Source: Trichaptum fuscoviolaceum
Lineage: Eukaryota; Basidiomycota; Agaricomycetes; Hymenochaetales; Trichaptaceae
Assembly (NCBI GenBank): GCA_910574455.1
Contig: CAJSYZ010000004.1
Location: forward strand, 744,001-808,000
DNA length: 64,000 bases
Direction: 5' to 3'
A program made the translations under genes and the position numbers. Shown here in pieces: positions 54,896 through 64,000 of the stretch. Below the pieces are notes generated by a model. That model was not told where the DNA came from and ran no database searches. It was given only the letters and a program-made list of their open reading frames with translations. How positions within the stretch are numbered: the stretch's first letter is position 1; every line of letters begins with the position of its first letter.

Positions 54896-55681
54896 GACTC
54901 GCAAGCCAGTCATTTCTGTGTGTTGTTGATGAAATGACTGGTCCGACTCAATCAGAAGTTGCTGAGTCACCTCAGACCAACCGTATATAGATGCATGTCC
55001 ATATATGGATGCATGTCCATGTGAGGAATAGACTCGGATTTTTCCCGAATTATGTGAGAGTAAGCTAAATCAAGAGTGAAAGTCCCACGCGATTTGCGCC
55101 GGTCGTAGGACCGACGCGCGCGTCTACGCGCCTCTTTCCTAGTACCGCGACGTCGTATTTATGTCGTAGTTAATTTATGCAGCATTCTACACCGTTGAAG
55201 CGCCCATTAGGGGAGCGTAATCAAAATATAACATTCACTCCTTTTACTCCAGGTGAACTTAATGCGAAACGAGTGTATCCGCAAATAAAAATGCGAAAAT
55301 GCGAAAACGAAGCTTGCGCGACTCCGAACAGCTCGAGCGCATTGTCACAATTCGAGACTCCTTCGAAAGCAAGTGCGACACCTTACAATGTGTTCGTGAT
55401 ATCAGCTTCTCCGCATAGCATGTAGATAGTAAAGATATAGCACAAAAATCTGCATGTATTCGCTATCTGATTCTAATAAAAGTGGAACTTCAAAAAAAAA
55501 AGGAGTGACCGGGACTCGGGAAGCCACCGGCAACCTAAAGACCCTGTGAAAATTTGCCACCATTAAGCTGAATAATCAGGCACATTGTGACCAATGGGTC
55601 ACAATGGCGTTACAGTCCTCCTTCTGATTGAGTCATACCAGTCGTTTCTATTTCACGACACAAACGACTGGTTTACGAGTC
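54896..55681. mobile_element. TA-flanked element with hairpin-containing terminal repeats
   Basis: 786 bp flanked by TA (54894-54895, 55682-55683). Terminal inverted repeats of about 65 bp begin GACTCG[C/T]AA[G/A]CCAGTC. Each terminal repeat contains its own palindrome: left CCAGTCATTTC (54906-54916) with GAAATGACTGG (54931-54941); right CCAGTCGTTT (55638-55647) with AAACGACTGG (55662-55671). The interior holds one short reading frame. TA flanks suggest Tc1/mariner-pogo type mobilisation. Confidence 0.85.
55177..55425 (+). CDS. Short protein inside the TA-flanked element
   Basis: 82 residues, MQHSTPLKRPLGERNQNITF to VISASPHSM, ATG start. Basic, Ser/Thr/Pro-rich, no catalytic motif and no predicted membrane segment. 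It could be a remnant of the N-terminal DNA-binding part of a lost transposase, or not be translated at all. Confidence 0.35.
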   Translation: MQHSTPLKRPLGERNQNITFTPFTPGELNAKRVYPQIKMRKCENEACATPNSSSALSQFETPSKASATPYNVFVISASPHSM

Positions 55682-55683
55682 TA

Positions 55684-56121
55684 GGCCAGAGTGCTCAGTC
55701 ATGTCGAGTCCCCCGCTGAGCAAAAGTCATATCAACCGCCTACTAGTACACTTCCTTACTCCATTGTCAAGCGTTACACATCCACCCTCGTCCCTTGGTT
55801 TCCGGGTATTTTCTTCACCGACATTAACGACACCGGATGCGTTCGGGCCCTCCTCTTCGTTGGCAGTGGTGACTATTAGCGGTAGCGTGCGGCGCAGTTC
55901 GGGAAGGATTTTCGAGAAGCCGGAACGTTAGTGTCGTTCTCTGGAATCCTGAATGCACCAAATTCCTGGAGTACAAGAAAGAGAAGGATGAAGAGGAGAC
56001 CATACCTTCAGTGGGTCAGGTCTCGGACCCCGGAAACTAATAGGCGAGCTTAAACTCTGAGATTCACTACTTCACGTCCCTCCTCTTATCTAGCTGGTTG
56101 CATTCTCGACATACTCTTGAA
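55684..56121. other. Upstream region of right-hand kinase pair
   Basis: From about 55830 on it resembles the reverse complement of 17653-17960. A protein-like frame at 55700-55930 (SSPTLTTPDAFGPSSSL) is low complexity and not supported as a gene. Confidence 0.45.
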
Positions 56122-57571
56122 ATGACAGAAGGCAAAACAGAAGAAATCGCTGAAACGATTTTGCATACTGGAGAGAAATGGTGGATAGGACATCGTGAGC
56201 TGCTAGAAAGCCATGGCTACCGCCTTCGAGCACGCTATCAGCCTAATTGGAGGCCGTCCTGGCTGAACTCCGGCCAGAACCATCGCGAATTCGAGGATGG
56301 ATATGCGCACTCGGTGAGACTCTATCGTCTTATACCGAGCTATGGAATATCTAACACCATTTTATAGAGATACAAGATAATGGATGCCGTCCAGATCTCG
56401 ACTGGGAAAAGAGTGTTCATGAAGGCAGTGAGCAAGAAGACTACAGAGAAGAGCATTGTCATGTACCTAGCCTCAAAAGACCTTCTTCGCGACCCACGAA
56501 ACCACTGTGTTCGTATCCTTGACAGTTTTGAAAGCGAGCTCGATCCAGAGATGGAGATCATTGTTATGCCCCTACTTCGAGCGTTCCACTTGCCACCGTT
56601 TGACACGGTCGAGGAAGCCTTTGACTTTGTTCGGCAAATGCTTGAGGTGAGCTCTGATGATCCCAGTCTCTCTATTATCTCTGACCACCGCCATAGAATG
56701 TTGTTCTCATGCACGAGATGAACGTTGCCCACCGGTAAGTGGCAGTATTCGCCGCATGTAACTTTCTAACGTGAATGTCAGTGATCTATGCGCGTTGAAT
56801 ATCATGTATGACGCGGAAAAAATGTATCCGTTGGGATATCATCCGGCGTTTCCATTATACACTACCGATGTTCGTAGACGGGCGCCCTTTATTACCAGAA
56901 CAGCCGTAGGAGGTGTGAAGTACTTCGTTACGGACTTCGGCATTTCAACGCAATTCAAGGAAGGGGATACGAAGCTGGTGCTGGGCGCAGCTTGTCAAGA
57001 TCACTCGGTTCCTGAGCTGTCAAACACACGGCCATACGATCCTTTCCGAGTCGATATCTACACTCTTGGCAACGTCTTCAAAGAAGACCTCATAGATGTG
57101 AATTCTGATTCCGTTATCTCCGTAATTATGACAACTAACCTTCGGAATAGTCTTATAAGAACATCAAGCCCCTGATTCCTCTGATGCAGGCTATGACCCA
57201 GCTAGATCCAGAGGCACGGCCGACAGCGGTAGAAGCCCTCCAAATGTTTGAGGAAATCTCAAAGCGGCAGCCAATTCATGTCGTCAAATGGAAGCTCAAA
57301 TGCGTCAAAGCACACCGAATTGTACACCTGTACCAGAATTGTGCTTCCGTTGGTGTTGTCAGTGCTGCCTACATTAGGTGGCTGACGAGTAAGCCATTCT
57401 TCCCTTTCCGGATTTCTTATACTAATTTTATTCAGGATCTTTTCTTCGGACATCGTAATACAAGAGCGCCATATTCCCATTGTTTTGATCTTCGGCCACG
57501 GGTCTTACATTATATTGTCTTTATTGTTGACCTTCAGTTCAGGACTACCGCTAATACAACTTGTACGCTAA
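56122..57571 (+). CDS. Agaricomycete kinase-like protein, right copy 1
   Basis: Start MTEGKTEEIAETIL at 56122; paralogue of 16201-17652 in inverted orientation. Family motif GEKWWIGHRELLESHGYRLR; VFMKAV; HEMNVAHR|DLCALNIMYD (HRD with Asn, split by the intron 56736-56780); VTDFGIS; SVPELS; PFRVDIYTLGNVF. All key catalytic residues are present. Introns: 56314-56367 (GTGAGACTC..TTTTATAG), 56647-56695, 56736-56780, about 57097-57152 and 57390-57434. The last splice gives a hydrophobic C-terminal tail ending LIQLVR at 57571, nearly identical to the left copy. Unspliced, the frame would run to 57609. Role unknown. Confidence 0.82.
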
Positions 57572-57730
57572 ATAACATAACAAGACCTTGTAATGTCTTT
57601 ATTGTATGAGACGACCCCAGACACCCCGATATGAAGCACCGGGAAATTCGAAGGCCTGCGCGGCTTTTATCACTTCGTCAGTAACTATGAAGTACCACAC
57701 CTCCGTACAGGACTATCCCAGCCGTCAGCT

Positions 57731-59059
57731 ATGTCCAACACCAACGATATTCCGCTGATGCCTACTGTTGAAGACGAAACCGATTCTGTTATCGACGAAG
57801 CTACACTTCTTGAGTATGAAATCTGGTGGAGGGATCGTTATGTGATGCTGGAAGAACGCGGGTATCGGCTGCGTCCTCGCTTTCGCCCAGACTGGGTACC
57901 ATCTTGGCGCACTCCAGGAGGACGATGGGTTGGTAGCGAGGACTCACTCTTAAGCAGAGTATGTCTGAGTGCTCTCATTTATTCGACATCTCACGTATTG
58001 ATCACACAGCACAGCAAAACGATGGACGCCACGCGGTTTGAAACCGGAGAGAAGGTATTCATCAAGCGGATCGAGAAAGGAGGCTCGGAGAAGGCAATAG
58101 CAACATACTTGAGCTCTGAAGAGCTGTCCAAAGACCCGAGAAATCACTGTGTACCAATCATCGAAACCTTTGACGACGTCGTTGAATCAGACATAGAGTT
58201 TCTCGTTATGCCATATCTTCGTGAATGGATCTCGCCGCCTTTTATGACCGTGGAAGAGGCGCTTGATTTTATGCGACAAACAATAGAGGTGCGTTCGAAG
58301 CTGATATTTTAATGACTAGGTTCTCACCACTTTCGCGTTAGGGCATTGTGTTTCTTCATGAGATGAACGTTGCTCATCGGTACGTCTACACTTGTTTATA
58401 CGTATGTCGTACTAAATGCTCTTCAGTGACTACTGCTCATTAAACATCATGTATGGCGCATCAAAGATGTATCCATTGAGCTATCACCCCACAGTACCAA
58501 ACTTCACACCGGACGCTCGAAAGCGCGCACCCTATATCTCAAGGACAGCAGCAGGCGGAGTAAGATACTTCGTCACTGACTTCGGTATATCAACGCACTT
58601 CGTAGATGGAAGGAGAGGCTATGTGGTCGGATCGGCATGTCAAGATGAGACCGTACCGGAGCTATCGGAATACATCCCATACAATCCTTTCCCAGTAGAC
58701 ATCTACACGCTTGGCAGTTTATTCAAGGAAGAAATATTTGAGGTATGAGATTACCCTGTAGTGTGGCGAAGATTCTCATTTTCGTCTAGCAATATAAGGG
58801 CTTGGAATTTATACTTCCTCTTGTTGAAAGAATGACTTTGAAACGCCCTAACTTACGCCCAACGGCAGCAGATGCCCTGAAACAGTTTGATGATCTCGTT
58901 AATCAGCTGTCGATGCGCGTCACTAAATGGCGGATCAAGCAAGTGGACTTCGACCGATTTGACAACTTCTTTGGCAACCTTGCATCCCTCGGTCCTGTAG
59001 GCGTGGCGTACGTGAAGTCATTGTTAAGTGCGCCTTCATCCATTCTCATTTATTTGTAA
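57731..59059 (+). CDS. Agaricomycete kinase-like protein, right copy 2
   Basis: Start MSNTNDIPLMPTVEDETD. Same family as its upstream neighbour but about half identical: EIWWRDRYVMLEERGYRLRP, RFETGEKVFIKRIEKGG, LVMPYLREW, HEMNVAHR|DYCSLNIMYG, VTDFGIS, TVPELS, PFPVDIYTLGSLF, and a C-terminal MRVTKWRIKQVDFDRFDNF. Predicted active. Introns near 57959-58010, 58290-58343, 58381-58427 and 58744-58791 have GT..AG ends. A further possible intron near the end (TTAAGTGCG..TTGCAG) would extend it to about 59168. Its 5' part is duplicated as the fragment at 15708-16065. Confidence 0.84.
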
Positions 59060-59169
59060 CATAAGACTAATGCATTGCAGGTTCGTTGATCAGGTCGCGA
59101 TATTAGGATCAGCACGATCTGAAAAAGGCATGTCTCGAATAAGAATTATTTCCATGTTCCAATTCTGAA

Positions 59170-59747
59170 ATCTCTCTCATTCGTCATTCATAGTCTTACT
59201 ACGCCGGAAAACTAGTAGTTCATGGACGACAGATCTCGGATTTCTATAATCGCCATCGAAAACTATGACCTACTCACGACGGACCTCCGTATTTCTCGCA
59301 AGCATCGTGGAATTAGGCTTCGGTTCCTCAACTTTTTCGTGATGTTACCACACAGCAGTAAGGATGATAAAAGTATCAATGGCAGACAATGACATTTGTT
59401 AAGGTTGGGAGCCGCGGAACCAGAAACGTTTTGGAGTAGGGACTCTTGTGATGTGAATGAATAACACTTCCACGGCAGACCTACCCTTCGCTGGTAACTG
59501 AGATTATCAAGATACTCTAGTAGTGTATGAATCGTAATCAGTTGAGTGACTAAACAGCATATCTCACTGTTCTCAGAAGGAACATTAGATGAAATAAACT
59601 GAAATAAAAACTTGAACAGAGTAGCCGGGGAAGCCTGAGAGACCGTGAGAACCTCCGAGGCCCTCTGTTCGATAATCAGAAGCCTGACCGCACCTCATTG
59701 ACCTCAATGACTTGCTCCAGTTCCAGATAGGATGTAGGTCACTGACA
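59170..59747. other. Intergenic, nothing recognised
   Basis: Presumed promoter region of the DLT1-type gene; no repeat or gene seen. Confidence 0.5.
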
Positions 59748-60852
59748 ATGCTCAAAATGAATTTGGACAGTACTTTTCACTTCAACACAACGACCTTCAC
59801 GCGCCTTTTGTACTCCCTCATCATTGTCGTTGTTGTCCTCGTCGCCCTCGTCTCCGAATTCTTCATCTTCTCCCAGGCCGTCCGTACGGCACCGAACAAG
59901 GAATGGACGCGCAACGCCAACATCATCGTCATCGGCGCAGCTTATGTCCTGATTGTATGTCTTTCATCTACTTCGACGAAGACCGCCCAACGAGGTGTTG
60001 AAAACACGACTTCGTTTTCTGACAGCTCGTTATCTCGCTCGCATTTTGCCTCAAACGGCGGTTGTCGGTGCGCTTGAAGTTGGCGAGGATTCCAAAAGGG
60101 CGGATTGCGACGGGAAAGGGCGATCTTCCGAAGGTACGTCACTTGGCGATATAGTTGCTAAAACTTGAATGTGTCTGGTTGATGACTTTAACTCTCTCAG
60201 TCAGGTTGTGCACAACTTCATTGAGCACGAGTTTCTTCGCTCATGCACCATAGCGTTTGCTTCGCTACCTAAGATGTCTCATCAGGAGGGTTGGGGTGCA
60301 CCAGGAACGAAGTACGAAGGCATCCGCTTCCGCACTGCGATCCTCGACACTGTCGGCACTATCGGTACATGCACATCCTCTTGCCTCTTGTAAATGACAG
60401 TGCGTCTTGTAAATGACAGCTGATCGTGCTACTTCCTTCAGATGCAGCTTCGCGCGCCGTCATCCCATCCATACCTCCCCTCTCACCACACGTTTCCTTA
60501 GAGCGGCACTTCCGCCACATTCTCCCGCTTCTCACACTCTCTGGGACTTCCGCCACACACTGCAAGTGCACCTTGAAAAACGACGTTGCGTGTACATTGG
60601 ATTTAGATAAGGAAGGAGATACGGTCATGGTGAGCGCGGAGGCGTACTTCCGGCGATATACGGCTGCAGTCGAGCAGGCGAAGCATTCCGAGCGAGAGAT
60701 GTCGGAAGTGGTATTCGAGGAGGCGCTGGAGGCAGGAGAGGTCTTAAAGGGAATGTGAGTCTTCCTGCCGTTTTACTACTTTGGAAAAGTCTAAACACTC
60801 CTGCGGTAGTTTGGATGCGTATAAATCAGTCCTTGATGAGCAAGCACAGTAA
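59748..60852 (+). CDS. DLT1: DLT1-type membrane protein
   Basis: Start MLKMNLDSTFHFN at 59748. Two N-terminal membrane segments (LYSLIIVVVVLVALVSEFFI and ANIIVIGAAYVLI..LVISLAF), then KRRLSVRLKLARIPKGRI, VHNFIEHEFLRSC, MSHQEGWGAPGTKYEG, and an SPHVSLERHFRHILPLL region before the C-terminal YTAAVEQAKHSEREMSE. This order fits the fungal 'defect at low temperature 1' family, membrane proteins of unknown biochemical role needed for growth in the cold in yeast. Introns: after YVLI (GTATGTC..CTGACAG), before VHNF, after VGTI (phase 1, acceptor CTACTTCCTTCAG), and a last one (AATGTGAGT..GCGGTAG) leading to LDAYKSVLDEQAQ with stop at 60850-60852. The whole model is in frame. Confidence 0.8.
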
Positions 60853-61205
60853 TAACTCGTAAGACGCCAATGAGGACATCGTAATGAAACTTAAGAAGCA
60901 ATCGCGTTGGCTTGGGACGATGCTGCAACGCGGCTCTCGGATGCGCGGCAATTTATTAATACGTGCCTGACAAAGTGCGGACACCTGGCACTCCTCCCCT
61001 ATTCTTTTGTGCATACGGTCTACCACGAGATATGTCCGAGTGAACTTCATGCTTTCTTTGATTAAGAATCAGATCTGCTTTCGAGACGCTTTATTTAACA
61101 AAAGAGTAAGACGCCAGATGTCATTGCGCATGGATGGAGTACCATTGCGTATCTGTTACAAACTATAGCGCATGATTTTAATAGTACAGGTCAGGATTGA
61201 TACTA
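60853..61205. other. Convergent intergenic region
   Basis: Between the ends of the DLT1-type and NmrA-like genes. Nothing recognised. Confidence 0.5.
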
Positions 61206-62316
61206 CTATGCATAATACTCTTTAGCGAAGTCTTCTAACGACTTTGGTTTGAGGTTGGGGTACAACTCTCTAGCATCGAGGGCGGCTCCATACTCTGCTT
61301 TCTTCGCATTCTCGACAGTGTTGTCACCTCGCACGAACAAGCTGTAGACGTACTGAAAGTAACTCTCTTCAAAGGATCCAGTCGCGAATCCGCTGATCAT
61401 CGCCGACAGACTTTCCGTAAACATCGACTTGGTAGGGATAGGACTTCCGACGAGGTTTTCCGCGAGTGCGAAGATCTCAATCTGTGTGTACTCGTCCCCC
61501 CAGCAAAAGACGTACTTCTTTAGAGTACGGTCATCGGCAAAGATGTGCGCGACGAACTTCCCAATGTCACTGTAGTCAGTCAACGAGCACTTGACGTCTC
61601 CAGTCCCGAAAGCCGTCTTGGTTAAGTCTGCAAACCCAGGAAACGGCTCCTTCGCGGGATCTACTATCGGCAGAATAGCCTGAAACATGTAAGTCACCGT
61701 GTCATTAAATTAATGAAGCTTGGTACTTGGCTAAAGGTGTGCTTACCAGTAGCTTATATCTATAAACGTATATCCGATGTCGAGCTCTTTGATAAACTTG
61801 TGGTATGTAAGCTTCTACAGTAACGCAAGCTCAGCTGAGTTGAACAGTTAGATATGTGAAGATCGCACCTGGTCAAAAAGACGCCTAATTTTAGGAACGC
61901 ATGCGGTACCCCAGTCGCATGGTATGAAGCGCTTGACACCCGCCTTCTTTGAGGCCTTAGCGAGTAGTACTTGGAGCGGGAACTGCGTCGGATCTATCGC
62001 AGAGATGACAGTCACGGTATCTACGTGCTTGAGCTGCTCCTGAAGCTGTTCCACTGAGCTTGTTTCAAGGTCGACAACGCGAATCTCAGCTCCGCGGGCC
62101 TTCAGTGCTCCTAATGCTGGCTTCGACGCGGAAGAAGGCCTGACAGCAGCAACTACGTGCTATATATCATTGTGATGATAAGTTATAGTATTGGCGCAGG
62201 TGTTGATGAAACAGAAGTCAGCTCACGAAATGTGGATCTCCCAGAAGACCGTCGACAATGCTAGAGCCTGTCTTCCCCGTAGCGCCAACGATGAAGACTG
62301 ACTGAGGTATGCTCAT
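61206..62316 (-). CDS. NmrA-like / isoflavone-reductase-like protein
   Basis: Start MSIPQSVFIVGATGKTGSSI at 62316, with the NAD(P)-binding GATGKTG motif of atypical short-chain dehydrogenases. Next exons: HVVAAVRPSSASKPALGALK, GAEIRVVDLETSSVEQL, VISAIDPTQFPLQVLLAKAS, GVKRFIPCDWGTACVP; then KLTYHKFIKELDIGYTFIDI and a C-terminal part (LTDYSDIGKFVAHIFADDRT, LKPKSLEDFAKEYYA). Three to four introns, all frames compatible. Members bind NAD(P) and act as reductases or as redox-sensing regulators; which applies here cannot be told. It is divergently arranged with the MDR copy at 62724. Confidence 0.83.
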
Positions 62317-62723
62317 GGCTGTTCGTGAGGTAAGAAACAGATGCTGTAGACGAATAAATGCCCTCTGCTGTATTCATGCCATGGTAAGACTCGCCCGAGT
62401 TCTGGAATCCATTTTGGACTCAGACTATGTAGAAACGTCGATCCGGGTTCAACACGGAGTCCAGGGTCGAACTTGTACGGAAGTCCGTCCGTGGCCGCTT
62501 AAATGTTATTTGAGTTCCAAGAGTCCCCAGAACGCTTACCTTATGGTAAGTCACTTTCTTGCTGTGAGACAGCGAACGGAGTTGATGCCATACCTCTTTT
62601 AATCCCTTGTAATATTTATGTTCATCACAGTTCAGTTCAGTGGTGCCATCACAGATGGTTATAAAGCAGAATCTCGAAGGCCAGTCTCTACCATCGTCTG
62701 CATCCTCAGCAATCTACTACACA
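62317..62723. promoter_or_regulatory. Shared divergent intergenic region
   Basis: 407 bp separate the start codons of the NmrA-like gene (minus) and the MDR copy (plus); both promoters must lie here. No specific sites identified. Confidence 0.4.
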
Positions 62724-64000
62724 ATGTCGACATCTATACCCGAGACCCAGCTCGCTGTCGTAAGCAACAAGACCTCTAACAAGCTTCAGAAGCTGCCTGT
62801 GCCGAGCCCGGGACCGAGTGAGGTTCTCATCAAGAATGTTGCGGTCGCATCAAACCCGAAGGACTGGAAAGCACTCTTTTTCTTTCCTGGATACGAGTCT
62901 GTCGAAGGCAATGATGTAGCGGGGCGTATTGTCAAGGTGGGCGAGGGCGTAAAGGAGTACAAGGGCGGTGAGCGCGTTGCTGCCCTCAGCAAGATGGCAA
63001 CAGGGGCTACTAAAGTACGAGCTTAGCGCAGCTAGGCTGACAGTTTCACTCGCCTTCGGTTTTCAGTATGGTGCAAACCAGGAGTATACTGTCGCTCCTG
63101 CCTCGCCAACTTTCCAGATTCCGAAGAGTATAAGCTTCGAGGAAGCGGCAACATTGCCTTAGGCTGTCATGACGGCTGCCATCGGACTCTTCGTTGTCCT
63201 GGGTATTCCGGAGCCACCTAAGCCAGGTGAAGAGCCGAGCTTTGCATCCTGTATGAGTTTCGGTTTAGATCTAACTCTCAAGTATATTATTGACATTGCT
63301 TACCAGACAACGGAAAAGCAATCATCATCTACGGTGCCTCGACCTCTGTCGGGTTCTTCGCGACTCAGCTTGCTAAGCGTGCCGGTATTTATGTTATCGG
63401 GGTTGCGGGTTCGTCCGCAGACTATGCCAAGTCGGCTGGAGCAGACGTGGTAGTGGATTACCGCGGGAAGAGTCCAGAGGAACTTGTACATCCACTGGGT
63501 ACTTTAACATTCGCCCCTGGAACATCTATTGATCTCTGGTACTTCCTTAGGAGCTTGCTATAGTCTCTGCTGCAGGCGGACGTACCACTTCCGTAGCTTA
63601 TGATGCCGTGAGTCAGCCGGGCACTACGCCCCTTCTTGGACGTGTCCTCGCAAAGACTTCGCCAGATGGAAAGGGTAAAGTAGCCTATGTCTTCAACATT
63701 GGTGATGAGCAGAAGCTTCCGCCTGGCATTGCTGGACTGTATGTGTCAGTGGGTACGGCGTACGCTGAAGATGAAGCTTGTGAGTCTCCTACATTTCTGA
63801 CCGATGTGACTGAGCTAAATAACAATCTACACCTTCCTATCAGTCGCAGCTCGCTTTTACCGCCAAATCTCAGCCTACCTTGCGCCTTCGACTTCGAACT
63901 CGGTGCCGTTGAAGACGCTCAACGTAAAGGTCCTGCCGAATGGCTTGGCAAGCGTCGGAGAAGGTCTTACACTTCTCCAATCTGATCGAGTACATGGCGA
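62724..64000 (+). pseudogene. MDR-superfamily oxidoreductase, right copy, premature stop
   Basis: Paralogue of 18987-20308. Start MSTSIPETQLAVVSNKTSNK; GPSEVLIKNVAVASNPKDWK; VEGNDVAGRIVKVGEGV; intron 63015-63066; YGANQEYTVAPASPTF; then FEEAATLP followed by TAG at 63160-63162 where the left copy has TTA in LPLAIM. After the stop the family sequence continues in the same frame (MTAAIGLFVVLGIPEPPKPG; IIIYGASTSVGFFATQLAKR; VAYDAVSQPGTTPLLGRVLA; ARFYRQISAYLAPS) and runs off the right edge. With a stop before the nucleotide-binding domain it is most likely a recent pseudogene, unless there is readthrough or a sequencing error. Confidence 0.78.

Noticed and set aside
59712..59747. Upstream start for the DLT1-type protein
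   Set aside because: The extension has no ATG; the first ATG, at 59748, gives the expected short N-terminus before the membrane segment.

Overview
The window is eukaryotic nuclear DNA from a filamentous basidiomycete, most likely an agaricomycete. The genes are broken by short GT..AG introns of roughly 45-70 bp. A Plavaka-type DNA transposase, a Ty3/gypsy chromovirus, the agaricomycete 'WWRDRYVMLEERGYRLRPRFRP' kinase-like family and a DUF6532-type protein all point to that group. There are no operons, ribosome binding sites or CRISPR arrays. More than half of the window is mobile or repetitive DNA, and many host-type genes in it are broken.

Left part (1-13.5 kb): a decayed, left-truncated chromovirus copy (A, minus strand) with one 818-bp LTR; palindromic repeats; an ING-type histone-reader pseudogene without its PHD finger; a diverged large LTR-like block (about 6.3-8.5 kb); AT-rich DNA with a tRNA-like candidate; and a complex repeat family (9.97-11.55 kb) that contains an array of three interleaved types of short dyad-symmetric repeats. 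Then come an apparently intact 604-residue pseudokinase with a helical N-terminus (13.56-15.46 kb), a truncated kinase fragment, an intact kinase-like gene and an MDR-type oxidoreductase, the last three all reading leftward.

Centre (20.4-34 kb): a DUF6532-type gene (minus), a Plavaka transposase (plus, with one frameshift) and an unrecognised gene with a Gly-Lys tract (minus). Arrays of short motifs typical of CACTA-like transposon ends lie around them, and a small TA-flanked inverted-repeat element is nested just downstream of the transposase. From 34 to 44 kb there are only pseudogenes: an unrecognised degenerate gene, an RNase D-like 3'-5' exonuclease split by a 581-bp solo LTR with a perfect target duplication, and a group III hybrid histidine kinase.

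Right part (44.57-64 kb): a structurally complete, young chromovirus copy (B; 830-bp LTRs with one difference seen, target duplication GTCTC) whose pol frame is open but whose gag is frameshifted; a chimeric exportin CSE1 pseudogene; a 786-bp TA-flanked element whose terminal repeats each contain a covarying hairpin; two intact kinase-like genes that duplicate, in inverted orientation, the pair at 15.7-17.65 kb; an intact DLT1-type membrane protein gene; an NmrA-like gene; and, divergent from it, an MDR oxidoreductase paralogous to that at 19-20.3 kb but carrying an in-frame stop. Both the kinase and the MDR families therefore occur on both flanks of the transposon-filled core, pointing outward.

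All family calls come from reading motifs by eye; no database search was run. Exon boundaries are approximate except where a splice pair is stated.
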